Assembly: GCA_018658105.1 (NCBI GenBank)
Contig: JABHVW010000014.1
Span: 53,098 to 117,097, forward strand
Length of the DNA stretch: 64,000 nt
Reading direction: 5' to 3'
Source of the DNA: Candidatus Peregrinibacteria bacterium
GTDB lineage: Bacteria; Patescibacteriota; Gracilibacteria; UBA1369; 2-02-FULL-48-14
In this document: positions 15,796 to 23,409 of the stretch, piece by piece
How positions within the stretch are numbered: position 1 is the stretch's first letter
Layout of the letters: each line of letters starts with the position of its first letter
Program-made: the position numbers and the translations under genes
The notes under the pieces: model-generated
Database searches by the model: none
What the model was told of the DNA's origin: nothing
Seen by the model: the letters and a program-made list of their open reading frames with translations, nothing else

Positions 15796-16098
15796 ATGAA
15801 ATATTTTTCTATTGTTCGAAGATTACTGCTTATCTCATTTCTTATTTTAACGATACTATTTGGCTATCTGAGTTATAAGCGTAGTCAACTTCCTTATAAT
15901 GAGATTGGTCGATATTTTGATCCTTCTGGAGTGGTTTATGAACATGATGCTTATGTTGGTTTTATTGTTATAACGATTTTTTTTGCGCTGACTTTTATTT
16001 TAAGTGGATTCTTAATGATCTATGTTATAAGAGGCAGGTTTTTGTTTTGGTGTGGGATGAGAAGCAAGGTGCCGGGAGGGCAAAGCCCGAGTCGGTGA
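15796..16098 (+). CDS. Small two-helix membrane protein in a tRNA-bounded cassette
   Basis: An unrecognised 100-residue protein with hydrophobic segments at about residues 8-26 and 50-80, joined by a polar loop (YNEIGRYFDPSGVVYEHDAYVG). The last 15 or so residues (CGMRSKVPGGQSPSR) are encoded by a repeat element that also occurs at 9959-9978, and the stop codon is formed at the edge of the 17-bp tRNA-derived repeat. The natural C-terminus may therefore have been altered by the insertion. No function can be proposed. Confidence 0.6.
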   Translation: MKYFSIVRRLLLISFLILTILFGYLSYKRSQLPYNEIGRYFDPSGVVYEHDAYVGFIVITIFFALTFILSGFLMIYVIRGRFLFWCGMRSKVPGGQSPSR

Positions 16099-16113
16099 AT
16101 CCCTCCGCCCCAG
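16070..16113 (+). repeat. Dispersed 20-bp repeat plus att-like right copy of the tRNA-Gln 3' end
   Basis: TGCCGGGAGGGCAAAGCCCG (16070-16089) is the exact reverse complement of 9959-9978. After a 7-base gap it is followed by the 17-bp copy of the tRNA-Gln 3' end (16097-16113), which lacks the terminal CCA. Confidence 0.7.
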
Positions 16114-16117
16114 ACAA

Positions 16118-16627
16118 CTACTCTCCTGTGAGTGAAGATTTAAAATACTCTAAAAAATCATTATTATTGGGAAAGGGACCCATTTCAATATTGTTTTGTC
16201 CCTCAAATTTTAGTGTAGCTTGAATGCCATTTGTATATCTCTCAAAGCTAAGTGTGTCATCTCCTCTAAAATAAATGTTTGAGTCTGCATCGTGAATGAA
16301 TCCCCAAGTTCCTAATACTCCAGACATATTTTCATGTATAATGGGTTGTATTATAGGATCACTATCATCATTTAAATCAATAAAGTAGCTTATATTTGAA
16401 TTTTCCGAATTTATAAATGTTACTCTAAATCGAATAATTGGTTTATCAGTTTGAGCGTCTTCCCCCGAAACATCATCAATTTTGACCATACCTTTGTGCT
16501 GGTCCAAGAGACTCATTTTCTCTTTAAGCTCACTGTCACCTAGTCCAGTTAGTTCAGATAAAGTTACCAAAGCATCTGTGGTCGAAGTTTCAATACCTAA
16601 GTTAAGATCTTCTTTTTCACAGTTCAT
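16118..16627 (-). CDS. Hypothetical protein
   Basis: A 169-residue acidic cytoplasmic protein that I do not recognise. The N-terminal half is polar and helical (SELTGLGDSELKEKMSLLDQH). The C-terminal half looks beta-rich (IIRFRVTFINSENSNISYFIDL, YFRGDDTLSFERYTNGIQATLKF). There is no signal peptide, no membrane segment and no recognisable catalytic motif. It lies next to the tRNA-Gln-bounded cassette and may itself be part of accessory DNA. Confidence 0.55.
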   Translation of the reverse strand: MNCEKEDLNLGIETSTTDALVTLSELTGLGDSELKEKMSLLDQHKGMVKIDDVSGEDAQTDKPIIRFRVTFINSENSNISYFIDLNDDSDPIIQPIIHENMSGVLGTWGFIHDADSNIYFRGDDTLSFERYTNGIQATLKFEGQNNIEMGPFPNNNDFLEYFKSSLTGE

Positions 16628-16772
16628 GATATGTATTTGTTAATTTACAACTAATCCTTACATAGATTTAAGCTCTTGTATATACCGTTTTATGGGAGTG
16701 CTCAAGTTGAATTGTCTGAGCTGCCATTACTATTTTCAATCTGTTATAATCTTTTTACTTAACCCCACATTT

Positions 16773-16976
16773 ATGAAAAAGGCAGATTTGAAATCTTATT
16801 TATGTTTAAGTTCAACCTTGTTTTTGCTAGTTGGATCATTCCATCTTGTTCGGGTGATTGCTCATTGGGAAATGATGATCGATGGTTTATTGATTCCTGA
16901 ATGGGTTAGCCTTGTGGCCTTTGGTCTTACTTTTTCTTTGGCTTGGGCTGGTTTTCATTGGAAGAAAAATTCCTAG
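16773..16976 (+). CDS. Small two-helix membrane protein
   Basis: A 67-residue protein starting MKKADLKSYL, with hydrophobic segments at about residues 11-30 and 42-60. A longer in-frame reading from 16692 is possible, but TATAAT at 16745-16750 would then lie inside the gene, so I place the start here, with a leader of about 15 bases. It is unrecognised; similar tiny proteins are often annotated as hypothetical. It overlaps the convergent multidrug-exporter-like gene by 4 bases. Confidence 0.6.
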   Translation: MKKADLKSYLCLSSTLFLLVGSFHLVRVIAHWEMMIDGLLIPEWVSLVAFGLTFSLAWAGFHWKKNS

Positions 16977-17428
16977 AAGAGGCTTATTACTCCTTCTGTT
17001 GTGCTTGTAATTATAACTCCTGCAATGATTAGGCCGCAGGTGATTATTACTGTGGCGAGGGGTTTTTTTAGGTCGAAAAGATAGGCAACGAGGCTGCCGG
17101 CCCATGCGCCGCTGCCTGGGATTGGTATTGCTACGAAAATGAGCAATGCTAGGTGGCCGAGTTCGCTCATGCGTTTGTCGTGTTTGGTGCGGGTTCTTTC
17201 AAAGAGCCAATCTATGTGTTTTTTGAGAAAGGATGATTTGCAGAGTAATTGTGTGACTGGATCGAGAAACCTTAGAAGGATGATTACTGCAATAAAGTTA
17301 CCTGCGATTGCGAAAATAAAGGCATTAATTGGGTTCATTCCAAGCGCGCCAATTCCAAAAGGAATTGCGAGGCGAGATTCGATGATTGGCATCATTCCAA
17401 GAATGAAAACTGTGAGTTCGTGTGGCAT
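16973..17428 (-). CDS. Small multidrug-export-like membrane protein (PF06695 family)
   Basis: A 151-residue membrane protein of the Sm_multidrug_ex family, with four hydrophobic segments. The family blocks are seen as GMMPIIESRLAIPFGIGALG near the N-terminus and FVAIPIPGSGAWAGSLVAYLF in the middle. Despite the family name, transport of drugs is not well established. It begins 8 bases after the stop of typA and is likely co-transcribed with it. Confidence 0.85.
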   Translation of the reverse strand: MPHELTVFILGMMPIIESRLAIPFGIGALGMNPINAFIFAIAGNFIAVIILLRFLDPVTQLLCKSSFLKKHIDWLFERTRTKHDKRMSELGHLALLIFVAIPIPGSGAWAGSLVAYLFDLKKPLATVIITCGLIIAGVIITSTTEGVISLF

Positions 17429-17436
17429 GCTTTTTA

Positions 17437-19233
17437 TTATCTGTTCCGCTTTCTATCGTTCTCAGTTAAGTGTTTCTTTCTGAGGCGAACGTTTTTCGGT
17501 GTGATTTCAGCATACTCGTCTTCTTTGATGTATTCGATAGCTTTTTCTAGGCTCATTTCTGCGATTGGAGTGAGCTTTAGAGCTTCATCTGCACCTGAAG
17601 ATCGTACATTTGTGAGCTGTTTATTCTTGATTGGATTTACGACTAGGTCGCTTCCTTGATTGTGTTCGCCGATAATCATTCCTTCGTATACATCTGTTGC
17701 TGCTGTTACAAAAAGTGGGCCGCGTTCTTGAAGTTTCCAGAGTGAGTAGGCCATAGTTCCGCCAGTTTGACCTGAAATCATTGAACCGACTGTTCGTTTG
17801 TCGATTGGGCCTTGGAATGGTTCAAAGCGGTCGAATGAGTGGTAAAGTGTTCCTTCACCTCGAGTAAGTAGTAGGAAAAGGCTGCGGAATCCGAGTAGTC
17901 CACGTGTTGGGATTTCGAATTCGAGTAGCGTATTACCGTTTTCTGATTTCATGTTTTGCATGATTCCTTTTCTTTTACCCATTGCTTCGATTACTGAGCC
18001 AGACATTTCATCTGGAACATTAATTACTGCCATTTCGATTGGTTCGTGTTTTTGGCCGTCGATTTCTTGCATAATAACCTCAGGTTGTGAGATTTGAAGT
18101 TCGAAGCCTTCGCGACGCATTGTTTCAATTAATACAGCGATGTGCATTTCGCCACGCCCGTATACTTTGATTGAGTCGCTGTTTTCAACAGGTTCAATTT
18201 TAAGTCCTACATTTGTTTCGAGTTCTTTTTCTAGACGATCTTTAATATGGCGGCTAGTTACAAAATCTCCTTCTTTACCTGCAAAAGGTGAGTCATTCAC
18301 CATGAATTCAATTGCTAGGGCAGGTGGATCAACCTTAATTGCTGGAAGAGCCTCTGCATTTGAGTCTGTTGTGATTGTTTCGCCCACGTAGATTTCTGGT
18401 AAACCTGCTATTGCGACCATATCGCCGGCACGAGCTTCTTCGATTTCGTATTTTTCCATTCCTTCAAATGCGAAAAGCTTAGTCACTTTTCCTGTGTATT
18501 TTTCTCCGTCTGATTTTATGATTGTAACGCTTTCATTTGCTTTAAGAGTTCCTTCGTAAACACGGCCGATTGCGATTCTTCCTAGGAAATTGTCGTATTT
18601 AAGCGTTGCAGGTTGCATTCGGAATGCAGCCTCTGTGTTACTTTCTGCAGGTTTAACGTGCTCAAGAATAAAATCAATCAGTGGTGAGATGTCTTTTTTC
18701 TCATCTGATAGCTCACGAATTGCGTGACCATCTTTTGCTACTGCGTAAATGTATGGGAAATCAAGTTGTTCGTCGTTTGCTCCAAGATTTGCGAAAAGGT
18801 CGAATGTTAAATCTACAACTTCGTCTGGTCTTGCCATTGGTTTGTCGATTTTGTTGATAACCACAAGTACTTGGTGCCCAAGCTCAAGTGACTTTTTAAG
18901 TACGAATTTCGTTTGAGGCATAGGGCCTTCGTAGGCATCTACAACCAGAATTACTGCATCAACTGTTCTAAGAACACGCTCAACTTCAGATCCGAAATCG
19001 GCATGTCCAGGAGTATCAACAATATTTAGTTTCTTACCTTTATATGTAATTGCCGCGTTTTTTGCGTAGATTGTGATTCCACGCTCTTTTTCTTGGTCAT
19101 TACTGTCCATAGCTCTTTCCATGAGGCCTTTGTGCTCATCGAAACTTTCACTTGCCTTTAAAAGGGCATCCACTAGTGTGGTTTTTCCGTGGTCAACATG
19201 GGCCACGATTGCAACGTTGTAAATTTCTTGCAT
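17437..19233 (-). CDS. typA: Ribosome-associated GTPase TypA/BipA
   Basis: A translational GTPase that helps large-subunit assembly and adaptation to cold and stress. The 598 residues show G1 (AHVDHGKTT), G2 around GITIYAKN, G3 (DTPGHADFG) and G4 (NKIDKPMARPDEV). EF-G-like domains II, III and V and the TypA-specific C-terminal domain (TRGEGTLYHSFDRF...) follow. The length matches the family. The promoter TTGCCA-17-TAGTAT is readable on the minus strand upstream. The exporter-like gene follows 8 bases downstream. Confidence 0.96.
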   Translation of the reverse strand: MQEIYNVAIVAHVDHGKTTLVDALLKASESFDEHKGLMERAMDSNDQEKERGITIYAKNAAITYKGKKLNIVDTPGHADFGSEVERVLRTVDAVILVVDAYEGPMPQTKFVLKKSLELGHQVLVVINKIDKPMARPDEVVDLTFDLFANLGANDEQLDFPYIYAVAKDGHAIRELSDEKKDISPLIDFILEHVKPAESNTEAAFRMQPATLKYDNFLGRIAIGRVYEGTLKANESVTIIKSDGEKYTGKVTKLFAFEGMEKYEIEEARAGDMVAIAGLPEIYVGETITTDSNAEALPAIKVDPPALAIEFMVNDSPFAGKEGDFVTSRHIKDRLEKELETNVGLKIEPVENSDSIKVYGRGEMHIAVLIETMRREGFELQISQPEVIMQEIDGQKHEPIEMAVINVPDEMSGSVIEAMGKRKGIMQNMKSENGNTLLEFEIPTRGLLGFRSLFLLLTRGEGTLYHSFDRFEPFQGPIDKRTVGSMISGQTGGTMAYSLWKLQERGPLFVTAATDVYEGMIIGEHNQGSDLVVNPIKNKQLTNVRSSGADEALKLTPIAEMSLEKAIEYIKEDEYAEITPKNVRLRKKHLTENDRKRNR

Positions 19234-19254
19234 AACTTTGTTTAAATCCCCGGG

Positions 19255-19283
19255 ATACTAGCGGTCTAAACCTGTTTTGGCAA
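19255..19283 (-). promoter_or_regulatory. typA promoter
   Basis: On the minus strand TTGCCA (19278-19283), a 17-base spacer and TAGTAT (19255-19260), 21 bases before the ATG. The same TTGCCA-17 arrangement occurs before the L25 gene. Confidence 0.75.
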
Positions 19284-19289
19284 TGTTAT

Positions 19290-19808
19290 TTACAGGTAAA
19301 ATAATGCAGGAATAATTGTGCCGAGTACGACTTCAAGCAATTTGTGTCGTTTGAGTTTGGTGCGGGAGTAGGCAACGAGCGGTATTAATAGGAAAATTGC
19401 GTAGTGAATGTTGAAATCTTGGAAAAGTGAGATGCAAAATATGGTAATTAGTGCAACGTGGATGCTTACTTTGACTTTGAAATTCACAATTACAAGTGTG
19501 ATTGCGATTAAGAGCAGCTTTAGGTAATCCTGAAAAATTTCAGGAGTTGAAAATTGGTTCAGGTAAATTCCGGTGATAATGAGGCCAATAAGTGTTGCAT
19601 AATAGACTTTGTATCGTTGTTTTCTTTCTGAAATGTCGAAATTTGAGATTTGTTTGCTTTTATATAGGTATAAAAAGTACAAAAAGGGAACGATAAATGA
19701 CATTGTGAGTACCGCAAAGAAGCTAAATGTACTTTCCCAATCGAAGTATATATAGGTAAGAATAGGGAAAATGAGCACGGGATGGGTAAGAATTGAGATG
19801 AATTTCAT
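19290..19808 (-). CDS. PAP2-like membrane protein (degenerate phosphatase motifs)
   Basis: A 172-residue protein with five to six hydrophobic segments. The spacing resembles PAP2/lipid-phosphate phosphatases: a basic DISERKQR stretch, then KVSIHVAL in place of the PSGH motif, then YSRTKLKRHKLLEV in place of SR-x5-H-x3-D. The final Asp is missing, so activity is doubtful, or the family assignment is distant. On the minus strand TGCTAGATT (hexamer 19816-19821) lies 7 bases before the ATG, suggesting a leaderless mRNA. Confidence 0.65.
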   Translation of the reverse strand: MKFISILTHPVLIFPILTYIYFDWESTFSFFAVLTMSFIVPFLYFLYLYKSKQISNFDISERKQRYKVYYATLIGLIITGIYLNQFSTPEIFQDYLKLLLIAITLVIVNFKVKVSIHVALITIFCISLFQDFNIHYAIFLLIPLVAYSRTKLKRHKLLEVVLGTIIPALFYL

Positions 19809-19908
19809 ATGAGTTAATCTAGCAGATCTGTTGATAAGTACAAATTGACTTGTTTTATTTCTAGTTTCTGTTAGGCTTCGTCATGTTTTTATTCAATTAA
19901 ATTATATT

Positions 19909-20160
19909 ATGTCTAAAAAACTATTTGTTGGAGGTTTAGCCTGGGGAATGACCGAGGATGAGCTACGTGAAATCTTTGCCTCTTTTGGAGACATTGAAGA
20001 AGCAATCATTATCATTGACCGTGAAATGAACCGTTCTAAAGGATTCGGATTCGTTACTTTCGCTGATGATGCTGCTGCAGACGCTGCTATTGAAGCACTT
20101 GATGGTTCAGAGCAAATGGGAAGAAACATTGTAGTGAACGAGGCTAGACCTCGCGACTAA
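19909..20160 (+). CDS. RRM-type RNA-binding protein
   Basis: An 83-residue single RNA-recognition-motif protein of the bacterial Rbp type. RNP2 is KLFVGGLAW and RNP1 is SKGFGFVTF, each with the aromatic residues that stack on RNA bases. It probably acts as an RNA chaperone, much like the cold-shock protein. The start context is TTATATTATG, shared with the L25 and isochorismatase-like genes. A terminator follows 20 bases after the stop. Confidence 0.93.
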   Translation: MSKKLFVGGLAWGMTEDELREIFASFGDIEEAIIIIDREMNRSKGFGFVTFADDAAADAAIEALDGSEQMGRNIVVNEARPRD

Positions 20161-20180
20161 TCGCAATAAATTATTCTTTG

Positions 20181-20214
20181 AAAAGCTGACTTGATATTTC
20201 AGGTCAGCTTTTTT
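20181..20214. terminator. Bidirectional terminator after the RRM gene
   Basis: AAAAGCTGAC (20181-20190) pairs with GTCAGCTTTT (20203-20212), followed by T residues; A residues precede the stem, so it also works on the minus strand. The stop codon of the convergent fusion gene lies inside the right arm. Confidence 0.85.
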
Positions 20215-21856
20215 GTAATTTGGTAGATTCTAAATTGAATTCATCGATTATCTTGCCGTTAATGTTTTTGAAATAACAATATGCTTTAAGATCTTCAAAT
20301 TCACAGAAAAGTGCGCCATGATCTGCATTTTGAGTTTCGCTATATACATTTGCCCACCAAGAGTTTGCTGCTAATTCGGGATCTTCTTCGCGGATTGATT
20401 TACCTGCGATCCCTGATACGAATGCAAAACTTTTGCCGGGTGCGAGCTTTAATGTGTTTGATGTGGAGGCGATTTCTTGGTTTTCGAAATTGCTCATTAA
20501 ATGTGTGCGGGAATACATGTGTTCGTGACCTGTTGCGACTATTGCTCCAGCTTCGCGGCAAATTTCATATGCTTCCCAGCCAACTTCATTTCCTTTACCG
20601 CCGGCTTGCATGAACTTCTGATTTTTGTGCCAAGAGCATATTTGCCAATCTGAGCTGTCTTTTTCCAGCTCTTCTTCGAGAAATTCTTCGTGATTTTCAC
20701 CTTGTGTGCCGACTCCTGAAAGTATGAAGAAAAGGTCGCGGAAATTGCAGTCTGCATTAATGCCGTAGTCACCTGAGCAAGAACCTTCTGAGCGTGCGAG
20801 CCTATCTTCAAGAATATTCTGATATTCGTCCCACTTTTCGATGTCGTGGTTTCCTATAGATGCGAAGTAGGGAAACTCATTGCCGAGATTTTCATTTATC
20901 ATTTCTTCCCATGCATCGGGGTCATCTTCATAATCGAAGTCGCCTTGATGAAGCACTGCATCTGCATTTTCATTTTTAATTAGTTGTAAGACTTCTTCAG
21001 CACGGCTACTGAGCCCTTGATCTCCAATGAAGGCAATTTTTGTTGTTGAATCATCTTTGTATAAATCTACGTATTTGTCGTAGAGTTCTAGGTAACTTGT
21101 GTTGTATGGATCGTAAGTGGCGTACATGCCTTTATTCCAGTGAAAAGCGACTCGACGCCATGTTTCTTCTTCGGATTCTGAATAAAGTGGTTCGAAAAGT
21201 TCAAAAGCTGGTATTGCGTAGCCCGTCAAAAATCTTTCTAGATTTTGTTGTGGATCGAAAGGGTCGTCGAGATGGCTTACTTCTTCCATCTTGATCCAAT
21301 CGCCCCAGTTTTGTTTTGCCATGCTCCAGTAATATTTGTCATTTTCTTTATCTGGATTTGTGAGACAAAAAGGGTAGGGGCTGCCTTGGTACATCCAGCC
21401 AGTGAGTTGGGTTAGGCCGAGGCCGTGTGGATGGTCGTCTGTAGTAAATGAGCATTCTGCGCGGGCTTCGTTCCAATTTTCGTCGCCTTCTGTTCCGTCA
21501 TCCATATTTATTAAATTTGGATTGAAAGTTGATTCGCGGAGTACGATGGATTTTAGAAACCAGCTTGGTATCTGGTGATCTTTTGCGGTTTCTTCGATTA
21601 TCTCTGTTATATCTTTTTCACTTGGATTAATTGATCGCATTAATACTGTTGCAACTTCAGCCCTCGTGATTTCTTGTGATGGTTTATAGCTGCCATCTGT
21701 GTATCCGTTTACCAATTTATTTTCTTTGGCTGTGCAGACATACTCGGTGAACCAAGAATCTTCAGGAATATCTGAAAAACACGATTGACTAGCTGCAATT
21801 GCAATTGAAGTGCTTGCTAGAAAAAATAATAATGTGGAGTAAACTAATTTTTTCAT
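20204..21856 (-). CDS. Secreted SLH / transglycosylase-like / metallophosphoesterase fusion
   Basis: A 550-residue exported protein with three different parts. Residues 1-22 are a signal peptide. Residues 26-78 form one SLH-like unit (FSDIPEDSWFTEYV, GYTDGSYKPSQEITRAEVATVL). Residues 85-260 resemble a lytic-transglycosylase fold, with Glu108 in LRESTFNPN and GLGLTQL at 145-151, which match the usual catalytic Glu and G-x-x-Q. Residues 272-540 are a calcineurin-like metallophosphoesterase: GDQG (278-281), GDFD (305-308), GNHD (335-338), WH (409-410) and GHEHMYSR (443-450). It would bind the envelope and could cleave both peptidoglycan and phosphoester. Its role is inferred from the domains only. 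Confidence 0.85.
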   Translation of the reverse strand: MKKLVYSTLLFFLASTSIAIAASQSCFSDIPEDSWFTEYVCTAKENKLVNGYTDGSYKPSQEITRAEVATVLMRSINPSEKDITEIIEETAKDHQIPSWFLKSIVLRESTFNPNLINMDDGTEGDENWNEARAECSFTTDDHPHGLGLTQLTGWMYQGSPYPFCLTNPDKENDKYYWSMAKQNWGDWIKMEEVSHLDDPFDPQQNLERFLTGYAIPAFELFEPLYSESEEETWRRVAFHWNKGMYATYDPYNTSYLELYDKYVDLYKDDSTTKIAFIGDQGLSSRAEEVLQLIKNENADAVLHQGDFDYEDDPDAWEEMINENLGNEFPYFASIGNHDIEKWDEYQNILEDRLARSEGSCSGDYGINADCNFRDLFFILSGVGTQGENHEEFLEEELEKDSSDWQICSWHKNQKFMQAGGKGNEVGWEAYEICREAGAIVATGHEHMYSRTHLMSNFENQEIASTSNTLKLAPGKSFAFVSGIAGKSIREEDPELAANSWWANVYSETQNADHGALFCEFEDLKAYCYFKNINGKIIDEFNLESTKLQKS

Positions 21857-21981
21857 TTTAAAATTTCCATCGCTAGCATTTTCTGTATGTTAGATCCTTT
21901 TTTTCTTTCTTGAAAATGGAATTGTAGCTTGGATCACTTTATTGACTTCTCATAACTTGTGTTTGTGCTAGAGTATTCCAT

Positions 21982-22638
21982 ATGAACATGAAGAATAATA
22001 AACTTTGGTACCTGAAAAATCTTGATATATTTGAGGGTATTCCTGAAGATGAAATGATGGAGCTTGCAGGTAAGGTGCAGGAATGTATGTTTAGTAAAGA
22101 TGAGCTGATTTATAGTCCGGATGAGGCAATTCAATCGATATATGTTGTTAAGCGTGGTGAGGTGCGTTTGTATCATAGTAAAAATGGTAAGCGTAATGTT
22201 TTTGATGTGCTGGGGCCGGGTAGTTTGTTTGGTGGGATTGCTTTTAATTCGGATAAGAGTACTCATTTTGCACAGGCGACACATCCAACGAAAGTATGTA
22301 TTTTTTCTGAGCAGGATTTTTTGGGTGTTTTGACGAAAAGGCCAGAGTTGATGCTACGTTTTATTAAGAAGGTGACGGGTAAGATTCAAGAGTATGAAAA
22401 TAGGCTAAAGGGTAGAGCGGATAGTGCTGAAGATGTGATTTTGACTGAATTGACTCGTTTGCAAGAAAAACGAAGCCAATCATTGTTTGGAAAATGGAAG
22501 GCAAATGGAGTTCATATTACTCATGAGGAGCTTGCGGAACTTACGGGTTTAAATAGGGTTACGGTTACTCGACTGCTGAAACGTTTGAAAGAACAGAAGA
22601 AAATCGCGACAACTAAGGCTGGAATTGAACTTTTGTAA
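21982..22638 (+). CDS. Crp/Fnr-family transcription regulator
   Basis: A 218-residue two-domain regulator. Residues 10-130 are the cyclic-nucleotide-binding-like beta roll (IQSIYVVKRGEVRLYHSKNGKR, GPGSLFGGIAF). Residues 165-215 are a winged helix of the Crp type (ITHEELAELTGLNRVTVTRLLKRLKEQ). The RxS phosphate-binding signature of true cAMP binders is not evident. There is no N-terminal Cys cluster of the Fnr type either, so the ligand is unknown. TGCTAGAGT (hexamer 21969-21974) lies 7 bases before the ATG. It may control the lipoprotein and amtB genes that follow, but no site was identified. Confidence 0.88.
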   Translation: MNMKNNKLWYLKNLDIFEGIPEDEMMELAGKVQECMFSKDELIYSPDEAIQSIYVVKRGEVRLYHSKNGKRNVFDVLGPGSLFGGIAFNSDKSTHFAQATHPTKVCIFSEQDFLGVLTKRPELMLRFIKKVTGKIQEYENRLKGRADSAEDVILTELTRLQEKRSQSLFGKWKANGVHITHEELAELTGLNRVTVTRLLKRLKEQKKIATTKAGIELL

Positions 22639-22704
22639 TCCACACTACTGACAGGGGGAATTTTGCTTGATAAGCTTTGTTTACTATTTCTTAAGCTCAT
22701 ATTT

Positions 22705-23217
22705 ATGAAACTTAAACTTTTATCAATGGTTCTACTGAGTGCTCTTGCTTTGAGCGCCTGTGATTCTGTTACAGTTACTGACGATACTTCAGGTGATTCT
22801 GGTTCACATAATTCGCCTGCGATTGATGAAGTGGCTCCTGACTCTGGGGATTCTGCTGACTTGGAGGTGAATGCAGTTGTTCTTTCGGAGGATGGGGCCA
22901 GCTTGGAAGATTTTAGCCAGTCTGCATATGACGAGGCGATTTCTGCAGGGAAGACTGTTTTTGTAGACTTCCATGCTACTTGGTGCCCAACATGTAGGGC
23001 GAATGCTCCATATATTGAAGGTGCATTCGATAAAACAGGTTCACCGGTTGTTGGCTTTAGAGCTGATTTTGATACTACTCGTGCTTTGCAAAAAGAATTG
23101 GGTGTTGTTAGTCAGTCGACTTTGATTTTAATTCCGAATGGGAATGTATCTGAAAAGCGTCAGCTTGGGCCTGGTTTGATTGATGAGGCTGCTGTGCTGA
23201 AATTTTTGGAAGTGTAG
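22705..23217 (+). CDS. Thioredoxin-like lipoprotein
   Basis: A 170-residue extracytoplasmic thioredoxin-fold protein. The signal peptide ends in the lipobox LALSAC. An acidic Ser/Asp-rich linker (about residues 20-60) is followed by the catalytic FHATWCPTCRAN. It resembles the lipoprotein at 14376-14774 (RANAPYIE vs RANQPHIE; LIPNG vs YIPNG; GPGL vs GPGI), so the two are paralogues with different active-site pairs. An earlier in-frame start at 22663 would prefix a second hydrophobic stretch and spoil the signal peptide, so I chose 22705. Confidence 0.85.
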   Translation: MKLKLLSMVLLSALALSACDSVTVTDDTSGDSGSHNSPAIDEVAPDSGDSADLEVNAVVLSEDGASLEDFSQSAYDEAISAGKTVFVDFHATWCPTCRANAPYIEGAFDKTGSPVVGFRADFDTTRALQKELGVVSQSTLILIPNGNVSEKRQLGPGLIDEAAVLKFLEV

Positions 23218-23233
23218 CTATTGCACAATAATT

Positions 23234-23300
23234 CCAGATTTTTTCTAGGAAAAATCTGTTGTAGAAAGTTTCGACAAGAGGGCGCGTATGCGCCCTCTTT
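23234..23300 (+). terminator. Two stem-loops, the second a strong terminator
   Basis: CAGATTTTT (23235-23243) pairs with 23250-23258. AAGAGGGCGC (about 23276-23285) pairs with GCGCCCTCTT (23290-23299), followed by a T-rich run. They end the lipoprotein transcript before amtB. Confidence 0.8.
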
Positions 23301-23358
23301 CTTTCTTATAAATATGTGTAGCTGTTTTTAACAGGTGCATTTTCGTTAAACTCAAGGC

Positions 23359-23388
23359 TTGAAAAATGTTTATTTAAAGGCTTAAATT
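23359..23388 (+). promoter_or_regulatory. amtB promoter
   Basis: TTGAAA (23359-23364), an 18-base spacer and TAAATT (23383-23388), leaving a leader of about 15 bases. Confidence 0.55.
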
Positions 23389-23409
23389 AGACGAAATAAC
23401 CCATACCTC

